NCBI GenBank assembly: GCA_003165615.1 | Contig: PLWR01000288.1 | Span: forward strand, 1 to 15,251 | DNA from: Acidobacteriota bacterium | GTDB lineage: Bacteria > Acidobacteriota > Terriglobia > UBA7540 | Direction: 5' to 3' | Length of the DNA: 15,251 bases | Part shown: piece after piece, positions 6,897 through 13,390 of the stretch | Numbering within the stretch: position 1 is the first letter of the stretch | Layout of the letters: each line of letters opens with the position of its first letter | The notes under the pieces: generated by a model | Told to the model about the DNA's origin: nothing | The model's input: the letters and a program-made list of their open reading frames with translations, nothing else | The model's database searches: none | Translations under genes and position numbers: made by a program

Positions 6897-7325
6897 TCAA
6901 ACTCCCTTTTTTCCTCTTAATACCGTGCTACGAATCAGCTCGGTTTCATGCATGAAAGCTTGGATCAGATTCTCCCATTCAGCCCTGTCCGGAGGGGTAA
7001 ATTCCACGGCGTACCCCTTCATTCGTTCGGGCCGAGCATTTTCCAGGATGACCCAGAGCGTGGAAAGCTCTGCAACCAGCATCTGTTTGGGCTCGGGTTT
7101 TTGCAGTCGAACGGAGAAGTGCCGCAGGCCTGCGTGCAGCCGGCTTCGAATCGTCGCCATCTTGTCGCGAATGAATCGGGTCTGTTCCACTGAAAGCCGT
7201 GAGGGTTCGCCTTGCTCAGCACTACCTTCGGCTGAACGGAGAACCAGTTCCATCCGATCCAAGGCGGTGTCAAAAAGAATTCCAACGGTGGCAAGTCTTC
7301 GCGCGTGAAGTTCGTCCAAAGCCAT
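6897..7325 (-). CDS. unknown 142-aa helical protein, first gene of riboswitch 2 operon
   Basis: I do not recognise this protein. It is 142 residues, soluble, rich in charged residues and apparently mostly alpha-helical (LHARRLATVGILFDTALDRMEL; EQTRFIRDKMATIRSRLHAGLRHF), with no signal peptide, no membrane segment, no cysteine and no obvious catalytic motif. The ATG at 7325 has AAGGG five bases upstream, which is convincing. It lies 50 bases before the dynamin-like GTPase on the same strand and is the first gene after the fluoride riboswitch and terminator at 7495-7574. Reasonable ideas are an adaptor or regulator of the GTPase, since bacterial dynamins often work with a small neighbouring partner; this is inference from position only. 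Confidence 0.72.
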   Translation of the reverse strand: MALDELHARRLATVGILFDTALDRMELVLRSAEGSAEQGEPSRLSVEQTRFIRDKMATIRSRLHAGLRHFSVRLQKPEPKQMLVAELSTLWVILENARPERMKGYAVEFTPPDRAEWENLIQAFMHETELIRSTVLRGKKGV

Positions 7326-7439
7326 ATGTGCCCTTGTGCCTTATCGTGGCCCCCGGCGGGCGGAGGTTTGGATTTCTCCTCCGCCTCCGCCCCGTTTCAG
7401 CCTGGGGGCGCGATGAATGGATGGCCCTGCTTCTTGGGC

Positions 7440-7470
7440 CGTTAGAGTGCGCCGCGAACTATCTCTAACG
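7440..7470. repeat. perfect inverted repeat in the leader of the 142-aa gene
   Basis: Eight-base arms CGTTAGAG (7440-7447) and CTCTAACG (7463-7470) enclose 15 bases. It lies between the riboswitch terminator and the first gene, in a 170-base leader that has no ATG-initiated reading frame on the minus strand. A second, GC-rich hairpin (GCGGAGG/CCTCCGC, 7360-7384) lies closer to the gene. The repeat could be an operator or an mRNA stem; no T run follows it. Confidence 0.45.
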
Positions 7471-7494
7471 TGACCCGCGCTCCCTCTGCCCAAC

Positions 7495-7528
7495 AAAAAA
7501 CTCCTGGCGCCGGTGAGCGGCCAGGAGT
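7495..7528 (-). terminator. intrinsic terminator forming the expression platform of fluoride riboswitch 2
   Basis: On the minus strand, ACTCCTGGC (7520-7528) and GCCAGGAGT (7500-7508) form a perfect nine-bp stem with an 11-base loop, followed by six T residues (7495-7500). The 5' arm contains ACTCC, which is also the pseudoknot strand of the aptamer, giving the usual fluoride-ON switch logic. Confidence 0.92.
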
Positions 7529-7574
7529 CATCAGTCCAATAAAAGGACGGTTGCAGGCGAACTCCATCGCCCGA
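7521..7574 (-). promoter_or_regulatory. fluoride riboswitch (crcB motif) 2, upstream of 142-aa protein and dynamin-like GTPase
   Basis: The minus strand carries a textbook crcB-motif aptamer. Stem GGCG/CGCC (7568-7571 with 7556-7559) closes loop ATGGAGTT (7560-7567). The second stem GTCC/GGAC (7545-7548 with 7534-7537) has an AT-rich loop. TGATGACTCC follows, in which ACTCC (7524-7528) pairs with GGAGT of the first loop. Compared with riboswitch 1, the pseudoknot has a compensating change (G-C to A-T at one pair), so pairing is kept while sequence differs. A perfect -10 element lies about ten bases upstream and a strong terminator overlaps the 3' end. Confidence 0.95.
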
Positions 7575-7583
7575 GAAAAATGT

Positions 7584-7612
7584 ATTATATCACTTCACGG
7601 GTACTGGCCTAA
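7584..7612 (-). promoter_or_regulatory. promoter of the 142-aa protein-GTPase operon
   Basis: A perfect TATAAT lies on the minus strand at 7584-7589. The expected -35 place (about 7607-7613) holds only TTTAGGC, a poor match. The predicted start falls near 7577, just before the aptamer, which makes the -10 call convincing. Confidence 0.65.
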
Positions 7613-7621
7613 ATTGAACGT

Positions 7622-7663
7622 GCCGCCGCCATCCCGGCGGCTCTGTGCCGGCTGGAAGCCGGC
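7622..7663. repeat. pair of GC-rich extragenic palindromes
   Basis: Two adjacent hairpins: GCCGCCG (7622-7628) with CGGCGGC (7635-7641), then GCCGGC (7647-7652) with GCCGGC (7658-7663) around a TGGAA loop. They lie in the divergent space between the riboswitch 2 promoter and the plus-strand phosphodiesterase. The second hairpin resembles short extragenic palindromes that I recall as common in acidobacterial genomes. Copy number cannot be judged from one window. Confidence 0.5.
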
Positions 7664-7751
7664 GGGCCACCCGAAATTAGGACACTACCCCGTGTCGGGC
7701 ACGCATCACAATTTTCCATCGGCGTGGTAAAGTCAAAAGGGGCACGGTCCG

Positions 7752-9056
7752 GTGACGACAAAGACACCTCAACTCTCAAAACTCGTATTGCTCTCCGTGG
7801 ACGGTTTGCGTCCAGACATCTATCGCGCGCCGGAATCGGCCCACCGCTTCCCGAACCTCCTGGCGCTCGAAAAGGCCGGCGCGAGCGCAGAGTCGGTGGA
7901 GACCATCTATCCCTCCACCACGTATCCGGCGCACGCCACGATTGTGACGGGCCTCGCCCCGCGCGCGCATGGAATTTACAGCCACCTTGCTTCGCTCGAT
8001 CCCACGGAAAAGGCCCGGCCCTGGTGCTGGTTTGCGCCCGTGCTCAAGGCGCCGACGCTGTGGGATGTGGCGCGCGCCAGCCGCCGCCGGACTGCCGCCC
8101 TTAGTTGGCCGGTGAGTGCTGGCGCGGGCATCGACCACAACATTCCGGAAATCTGGAACCCTGCCGTCGCCGACCCGCACCGGGATTTCGAAACCCCCGC
8201 GCGGCACTCGACTCCCGGTCTTTTCGCCGAAGTGGCGCAATTGCTGATGCCGATGCTGGGCAAGGCTGATCCCGACCAAATACGCGGCGCAGCGGCGCTC
8301 CACCTGTGGAACCACTACCGGCCGGATCTGCTCATGGTGCATTTTGTTTGGTACGATTCGCAGGCGCACGCCTTCGGCCCGGCGTCGCCGCAGGCGCTCA
8401 CGGCGCTGGAATCTGCCGACCAGGCGGTTGGAAAGATTCGCGATGCCATTTCCTCCGACCCCGCGACCACGCTGGTGGTGCTTTCCGATCACGGTTTTGT
8501 GCCAGTGGAGAAGGAGGCTGCGCCCCTGGTGGTTTTAGCCGAGCACGGACTGTTTGCGCGCGGCGCGGACGGCTCGCTGACCTTGCGGCGGCTGGGAGCG
8601 GTGAACGCTGGCGGATCGCTGGCGGTCTACTGGCTGGAGGAACCTTCCGCTGATGACCGGCGGTGCCTGGCGACAGCCTTGGATCGGCTGCGTGAGACAG
8701 GCGCGGTGCAGGAGATTGTGGACCGACAACAACTGGAAGCGCTGCAAGCCGACCCCGACGCCGAATTTATGATTGAGGCCGCGCCCGGTTATGGATTCTC
8801 CGACCGGCTGGAAGGACCCGTGGTGAGCAAGAGGTCAAAGGATCGCGGTACTCATGGATACTTGCCCTCCCACCCGGGCATGGAGGCAATGTTCATCGCG
8901 GTGGGACGGCAAATCGCTCCCGGAAAAAACCTCGGGCGCATATCGCTGAAGCAGATCGCGCCGACCCTGGTGGAAATAATGGGATTACCGGGCGATATTC
9001 TGGCGCCGGGAGAAAGACCGTTGGCACTGGCGGAAAGTTTAAAGGGTGAAGTTTAA
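7752..9056 (+). CDS. type I phosphodiesterase/nucleotide pyrophosphatase (alkaline phosphatase superfamily)
   Basis: A 434-residue enzyme of the NPP-like PF01663 family, which cleaves phosphodiester or pyrophosphate bonds at a two-metal centre. The expected residues are in order: D17 in LLSVDGLRPD, nucleophile T57 in PSTTYPAHATIVTG, D202 and H206 in YDSQAHAFGP, D246-H247 in LSDHGF, and H368 in RGTHGYLP. Length is usual for the bacterial members. There is no signal peptide or membrane segment, so it is predicted to be cytoplasmic, which is less common for this family. The GTG start has AAGGGG about ten bases upstream. It runs away from the fluoride cluster. The substrate is not evident. The codons before its stop already belong to the repeat tract that follows. 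Confidence 0.9.
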   Translation: MTTKTPQLSKLVLLSVDGLRPDIYRAPESAHRFPNLLALEKAGASAESVETIYPSTTYPAHATIVTGLAPRAHGIYSHLASLDPTEKARPWCWFAPVLKAPTLWDVARASRRRTAALSWPVSAGAGIDHNIPEIWNPAVADPHRDFETPARHSTPGLFAEVAQLLMPMLGKADPDQIRGAAALHLWNHYRPDLLMVHFVWYDSQAHAFGPASPQALTALESADQAVGKIRDAISSDPATTLVVLSDHGFVPVEKEAAPLVVLAEHGLFARGADGSLTLRRLGAVNAGGSLAVYWLEEPSADDRRCLATALDRLRETGAVQEIVDRQQLEALQADPDAEFMIEAAPGYGFSDRLEGPVVSKRSKDRGTHGYLPSHPGMEAMFIAVGRQIAPGKNLGRISLKQIAPTLVEIMGLPGDILAPGERPLALAESLKGEV

Positions 9057-9217
9057 GGGCTAAAGTTCAAAGGCTAAAGTGTAAAGTCGGAAGTCAGTAT
9101 TCCCGAGATAAGCAGACCTTTTACCCTCTACCCTTTACACCTTACCCTGCACCCTTCCGATTCACCTTTTGCTTTTCCCCCTTTTTATCCTTTAACCTTC
9201 ACACTTTAACCTTTACA
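9035..9217. repeat. degenerate TAAAGG-like repeat tract with opposed purine- and pyrimidine-rich arms
   Basis: The left arm (about 9035-9091) is made of variants of TAAAG(G/T) on the plus strand. The right arm (about 9118-9217) is made of the complementary CCTTTA variants. A 12-base unit at 9075-9086 pairs with 9197-9208 with one mismatch. The tract starts inside the last codons of the phosphodiesterase and ends at the ribosome binding site (AGGA) of the next gene. It has no open frame of note. It may fold into alternative long stems or have arisen by slippage; function unknown. Confidence 0.7.
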
Positions 9218-9227
9218 GTAGGACCCT

Positions 9228-9926
9228 ATGGCTCGGGAGCTTCCACCTCTGGCGCAAGCCGTCGAGAGCTACCTCGCGTCTCGCCCGCGGGCAGCGCGCT
9301 GGCTGGAGCGGATGGCGGGGCGTCGGTATCGGCTGGCAACCTTCCCCGACCGCCCGCACCCCGTGGTGGTCATTGCGCATCGGGGTCGATACCCGGCGCG
9401 AATCGAGCAGTTGGCGCGCGCCGTCGAACAGGATTGGGCCGAAACCCCGCCTCCATGCCGCGATGCGTACGAAGAAATCCTGAAGCAAGCGCCGGGACTG
9501 ATTGTGGTGCAGTTGCGACGCAAAAATGTGTGCGGGTGCCTTGGCCACCGGCACGTGCTGGTGAAAGAAATTCCATTTTCCGAGCCCCACGACGCTTTCG
9601 GTGATGCCGCCGTCGGCGAGATGGACATCGCCTTTGACCGCGTGGAAAGCTGGCTGGCACAGCCGATAATGGATACCGCGCTCGATACGCAGTTCATCGC
9701 CGGAAGCCGGCTGAAGGAATTCCACGAGCAACAATTGCGCTTCCGCCTGCTCAGCATCCTGCTGCACGAAACCCACCACATGGTAGCGCCCCAGGCCACC
9801 GAAGACGTGGTGCGCGGGCGCAGCCTGACGTTCTATCGCGAAGCCCTGGCAAATTACGTCGAGATTGCCCGCGCCACCTTGTCCTTCACCATCGACCGCT
9901 CGTTTTCGCGGTTGGGGAAAGAGTAG
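9228..9926 (+). CDS. zincin-like HExxH protein, function unknown
   Basis: A 232-residue soluble protein with the zinc-peptidase motif HETHH (H180, E181, H184) on the helix RFRLLSILLHETHHMV, and a following helix YREALANYVE whose E205 lies 24 residues after E181, a good place for the third metal ligand of a gluzincin. It is therefore probably a metallopeptidase or a metal-binding relative. I do not recognise the N-terminal half, which has a CGCLGHRH segment (102-109) that might bind a second metal. No signal peptide is visible. The ATG has AGGA five bases upstream. It stands between two phosphodiesterase genes on the same strand (gaps of 171 and 115 bases), so shared transcription is possible but not shown. 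Confidence 0.65.
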   Translation: MARELPPLAQAVESYLASRPRAARWLERMAGRRYRLATFPDRPHPVVVIAHRGRYPARIEQLARAVEQDWAETPPPCRDAYEEILKQAPGLIVVQLRRKNVCGCLGHRHVLVKEIPFSEPHDAFGDAAVGEMDIAFDRVESWLAQPIMDTALDTQFIAGSRLKEFHEQQLRFRLLSILLHETHHMVAPQATEDVVRGRSLTFYREALANYVEIARATLSFTIDRSFSRLGKE

Positions 9927-10041
9927 GAGAGCGTCCGTAGAAATTAGTCATCCGAACTTCGTCACTCACAAATTGTCACTCGTCACTGTTCTTGACTTTT
10001 CGCTCGACGGGGGGGCGCCGCCTCCTTACAATGGCAAGTTC

Positions 10042-12063
10042 ATGCAGACAGCAAAGTTCACCACGAAGCGTTTGGCCGTCTACTCCCTGATGGGGGCAGC
10101 GCTGGCAGCCTTGGGTTATCTTGCGGGTTGTCATCGCGGGACGGCCACGCGCCCGGTCACCAGGCAAGTCGTGGTGCTGGGTTTTGACGGCGCCGATCCC
10201 AAACTCGCTGCCAAGTGGATGGCGGAAGGCAAGCTTCCCAATCTGGCGCGGCTGGCTCGCGAAGGCACTTTCAAACCACTGGGGACTACCAACCCGCCGG
10301 AGTCGCCCGTGGCGTGGGCGTCATTCGCAACCGGGCTCAACCCGGGGGGCACGGGAATCTATGACTTCCTGAAGCGCGACCCGGAAACTTACCTGCCGGA
10401 ATTGGCGCTGGTCTCACGCGAGCGGCCCAAGTTTCTGTGGGGACTGATTCCCATCAGGCGGCCGAAAGTGACCAACTTGCGCAGCGGCGTGCCCTTCTAC
10501 AAAGCAGTGGCTGATGCCGGTTACAAAACCACCGTCATTCGCATGCCGCTGGAATTTCCACCCACGGCGATTCCAGGAGGAAAGTTGTGGTCAGGCCTGG
10601 GCGTCCCTGACCTGCGCGGGACGTGGGGAACCTTCTTCTATTTCAGCTCCGACCTGACGTCGTTTGACACTGGCGACACCGAGTTTGGCGGCAAGCTGGT
10701 ACGGCTGGAGTTGAGCGGCAACCACGCGGCGACGACCATTGAAGGTCCCGTGGACCCCACGAGTGAAAAGCTTACACGCCTGTCAGTCCCCATTGAATTC
10801 ACCGTCTCGCCTGACGGTAAGGCGGTAACCATCAACCTGCAAGGTCACAGCGCCACCATCGGCGAGCGGCATTGGAGCGACTGGTTCCACGCCAAGTTCC
10901 GCGTAACGCCTTTCCTCTCCCTCAGCTCGATTTGCCGGTTTTACATTTTGCAGTCGTCGCCGGATTTGCGTGTGTACATGTCGGCGTTGAACCTGGACCC
11001 GGAAGATTCACCGCTGCCGATTTCCTCGCCCCCCGGTTACGCCGCGGAATTGGCGAAGCAGCACGGCCTGATGAAGACCCTGGGCTGGTGGCACGACACC
11101 TGGGCGCTGAACGAAGAGCGCATCGACGAGGGCGTCTTCCTGGAAGATTGCTGGCGCACCATGCAGCAGGAGCGCGAAATCCTGCTGGACGAGTTGAAGA
11201 ACGATCCACCCAGTTTGCTGGTGTCGGTCTTCACCGCCACCGACAGCGTCAGCCACATGTTCTGGCGCTTAACCGACCTGCAGCATCCGCGCTATGATCC
11301 CGCGCTGGCCGCCAAATACGGTGATGCCATTGAGCAGACCTACGAGCGCATGGACGCCATCGTGGGCGACGTGATGCGCGCCATGAAACCTGATGGCACC
11401 CTGATTATTGTCTCCGACCACGGCTTCCACTCCTGGCGAAAGGGATTCAATACCAATACCTGGCTGGTGAAAAACGGATTCATGACGCTCAAGAATCCCG
11501 ACGCGGCGGACAAGCAGTACAACCTCGATAACTTGTTCGGACAGGGGAGCTTCTTTCCCAATACCGATTGGAGCCGCACCCAGGCCTATGCCGTGGGCTT
11601 GGGCCAGGTGTACCTAAACCTGCGCGGGCGCGAGAAATATGGAATCGTCAGCCCCGGCGCCGATTCGCAGCGGATTCTTGAGGACCTGCGCCAGAAGTTG
11701 CTGGTCCTCGAGGACCCGGACACCCACGAGAAAGTAATCGAAAACGTCTATCTCGGCAGCGAGATATTCCATGGTGCGCGATTGAGCGAGGCGCCTGACT
11801 TGCAGATGAGCTTTCGCGATGGCTATCGCACCTCGTGGCAGACCTCACTGGGAGCCGTCCCGGCAGGCATTATCGTGGCGAACATGAAAAAGTGGAGTGG
11901 CGATCATTGCGCGTCGGACCCCAGTGATACTCAAGGTATCTTTTTTTCCAACCGGCCATTTCCCGCGCCGCCCTCTATTTTGGATATCTCGCCGACGGTG
12001 TTGAGCCTGCTGGGCGTGGCACCGCCGTCCGGGCTGGATGGCCACGCGCTCAGCCCGCAATGA
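10042..12063 (+). CDS. lipoprotein phosphodiesterase/phosphatase of the alkaline phosphatase superfamily
   Basis: A 673-residue protein that begins with a lipoprotein signal: basic residues, hydrophobic core VYSLMGAALAALGY and lipobox LAGC with C30 as the lipidated residue, so it acts outside the cytoplasmic membrane. Metal-site residues typical of type I phosphodiesterases follow: D49 in VVVLGFDGADP, presumed nucleophile S88 in NPPESPVAWASFATG, D401 and H405 in TATDSVSHMFW, D459-H460 in VSDHGFHSW, and H622 in SGDHCASDPSDTQGIFF. Serine in place of the usual threonine nucleophile is allowed in this superfamily. About 220 residues between first and second metal segments form an inserted domain. 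I chose the ATG at 10042 because the longer frame overlaps the preceding gene and would bury the lipobox. Three GTCACT copies lie at 9961-9987 upstream. Confidence 0.85.
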   Translation: MQTAKFTTKRLAVYSLMGAALAALGYLAGCHRGTATRPVTRQVVVLGFDGADPKLAAKWMAEGKLPNLARLAREGTFKPLGTTNPPESPVAWASFATGLNPGGTGIYDFLKRDPETYLPELALVSRERPKFLWGLIPIRRPKVTNLRSGVPFYKAVADAGYKTTVIRMPLEFPPTAIPGGKLWSGLGVPDLRGTWGTFFYFSSDLTSFDTGDTEFGGKLVRLELSGNHAATTIEGPVDPTSEKLTRLSVPIEFTVSPDGKAVTINLQGHSATIGERHWSDWFHAKFRVTPFLSLSSICRFYILQSSPDLRVYMSALNLDPEDSPLPISSPPGYAAELAKQHGLMKTLGWWHDTWALNEERIDEGVFLEDCWRTMQQEREILLDELKNDPPSLLVSVFTATDSVSHMFWRLTDLQHPRYDPALAAKYGDAIEQTYERMDAIVGDVMRAMKPDGTLIIVSDHGFHSWRKGFNTNTWLVKNGFMTLKNPDAADKQYNLDNLFGQGSFFPNTDWSRTQAYAVGLGQVYLNLRGREKYGIVSPGADSQRILEDLRQKLLVLEDPDTHEKVIENVYLGSEIFHGARLSEAPDLQMSFRDGYRTSWQTSLGAVPAGIIVANMKKWSGDHCASDPSDTQGIFFSNRPFPAPPSILDISPTVLSLLGVAPPSGLDGHALSPQ

Positions 12064-12084
12064 GGATGCAAGGCATCGGAGAGA

Positions 12085-12669
12085 TCAGACCCGCGAATAG
12101 GGTCGAAGGGCGTAAGGGCCGGGAGGAGGATCGGTTTGCCTTGTTCGCCACCAAAGCCAGACAACCACGGCGATCATTCCCAGCCAGCCGATCACCCGGA
12201 CCACGGCGGCGATTTTGGTGTCGTATTCCAGCACGCCCATTTGCGTGAACATGGTCGCCCAGTCGTGCTCGGCAAAATCGGGATCGCCCACGGTAACGTA
12301 CTGAAGCTCCATGCGGCGCGAGTCTGCCATGTATGTGGCGACGTTCAGGAAGTTTTCAAAGAAGAAGAAAGAAGAGAACGCTACGCCGGTGGCTTGGCGC
12401 TGAAAGGCAAAATAGACGGCCAGCATCACGGGCACCCCGAGCTGCAGAAGGGTTCCTCCCGCCACCATCAGGGTGTGCCCGAAGTAACTGAAGAACAAAT
12501 GGCCGCCTTCATGAATGGGCACGAACACATAATCGATCAGCAGGTACCCGGACTTGTCGGTCAGCGCGTAGAGCAGAAAGATTGCGTAAAAAGCCAGCCA
12601 GCCGATGCGCGCGGGCTTGGAAACGGGCTCCCATTTTTCGCGAAGGGGTTCAAGAAATTCCCAATCCAT
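12085..12669 (-). CDS. integral membrane HExxH protein (M50-like zinc metallopeptidase candidate)
   Basis: A 194-residue membrane protein with roughly five hydrophobic segments. The second carries VPIHEGGHLFFSYFG, an HExxH motif (H53, E54, H57) at the start of a membrane helix, as in site-2-type intramembrane proteases. Near residue 135 the pair H135-D136 in FAEHDWATMF could supply the third ligand; a comparable DG/HD motif is used in M50 enzymes. Very hydrophobic FSSFFFFENFLNVATYM lies between. I chose the ATG at 12669 because GAGG lies six bases upstream; the frame could extend to a GTG at 12702 without such a site. It is 39 bases downstream of the N-hydrolase-like gene on the same strand and converges with the lipoprotein gene. 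Protease activity is inferred from motif alone. Confidence 0.7.
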   Translation of the reverse strand: MDWEFLEPLREKWEPVSKPARIGWLAFYAIFLLYALTDKSGYLLIDYVFVPIHEGGHLFFSYFGHTLMVAGGTLLQLGVPVMLAVYFAFQRQATGVAFSSFFFFENFLNVATYMADSRRMELQYVTVGDPDFAEHDWATMFTQMGVLEYDTKIAAVVRVIGWLGMIAVVVWLWWRTRQTDPPPGPYALRPYSRV

Positions 12670-12708
12670 CAGCAACCTCACCGAACTTTCCGTGGGCTTC
12701 ACCCATGG

Positions 12709-13161
12709 CTAATCACGGTTTGCCCCTTCGGGGCAGACGGCGCGAACGACGTGATTCTTGATAAACGCTTCAACTTCCGCAAGGCTTGAATACGGAACCA
12801 GCGTGCAGTTCGGGTGGGTATTCCCTATTATGAGAAATGAGATCTTATCTCTAACATTGATGGTATAAAACAGTATTACCTTTTTATGGGTTGCCCCAAG
12901 GAGGTAGCCCGCCTCGAAGCCTATGCCGAAGGATGAACCGGAAACCTCGCCGATGAAGAGATCGCAATCCTCAAGCCATGACATATCGCGCCGGTATACC
13001 GCCTGCGGGCCGAGCAAGCGGTCAGCGGCGCGGGCATCGTCGTTTACCAGGTGGCGGGTCAGGACCTCGTGCCCCAGGTCTTCCAGCCATTGCACCATGC
13101 TTCTGGCTGTTTCCAGGGTGGAGCGGTCGCCAGCAACAGTGAAGCCAAAATAGATTTTCAT
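12709..13161 (-). CDS. nucleoside 2-deoxyribosyltransferase / DNPH1-like N-hydrolase
   Basis: A 150-residue protein of the nucleoside 2-deoxyribosyltransferase fold, closest in pattern to DNPH1/Rcl, which cleaves the N-glycosidic bond of deoxynucleoside 5'-monophosphates. Visible blocks are MKIYFGFTVAGDR (strand 1 and phosphate loop), GHEVLTRH, YRRDMSWLEDCDLFIGEVS, and SSFGIGFEAGYLLG. By analogy with Rcl, E83 in GFEAGY would be the nucleophile, with D59 and S77 in the site. Such enzymes are cytoplasmic and can serve in nucleotide pool cleaning. The stretch coding for about residues 92-118 is clearly more AT-rich than its surroundings. The start ATG has no strong ribosome binding site. It probably forms a two-gene unit with the membrane HExxH gene downstream. 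Confidence 0.75.
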   Translation of the reverse strand: MKIYFGFTVAGDRSTLETARSMVQWLEDLGHEVLTRHLVNDDARAADRLLGPQAVYRRDMSWLEDCDLFIGEVSGSSFGIGFEAGYLLGATHKKVILFYTINVRDKISFLIIGNTHPNCTLVPYSSLAEVEAFIKNHVVRAVCPEGANRD

Positions 13162-13293
13162 GGGAGATTCTCATGAGTATCAAAGTCGCCACTCCGGCAG
13201 CAAAGCGGCGCGTGCTCGCGAGCATGAGCGCAGGTTTTCACCCAATCATTCTAGCACATTGTTGCCATGCAACTTGCCAACGCCCCGCCTGCC

Positions 13294-13322
13294 TTGACGC
13301 CCTCTACCTTTTCACCTACAGT
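13294..13322 (+). promoter_or_regulatory. candidate promoter for the ggt gene
   Basis: TTGACG (13294-13299, 5/6 match) and TACAGT (13317-13322, 4/6) stand exactly 17 bases apart, about 70 bases before the ggt start. They lie in the divergent region 13162-13390, which otherwise shows no gene. Confidence 0.5.
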
Positions 13323-13390
13323 TATTCCTTTGTAAACTTGTGGCGGCATTCTAAGGTCAGCAGCTCACGTTATCCGCGCAGGTGATTTTG

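Noticed and set aside
4786..7590. A crcB/fluc or CLC-F exporter gene within the fluoride cluster
   Set aside because: None of the proteins between or after the riboswitches has the short four-helix CrcB pattern or CLC signature; the only transporter is a CPA-type antiporter.
7776..8492. Minus-strand open frame opposite the cytoplasmic phosphodiesterase
   Set aside because: Arg/Gly-rich shadow of a gene whose metal-binding residues are all intact on the plus strand.
9035..9217. CRISPR-like array
   Set aside because: Units are short, degenerate and unspaced, with opposite orientation in the two halves; there are no regular repeats and spacers.
9865..10041. N-terminal extension of the lipoprotein phosphodiesterase
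   Set aside because: It overlaps the preceding gene and would place the lipoprotein signal in the interior; the ATG at 10042 gives a normal signal and lipobox.
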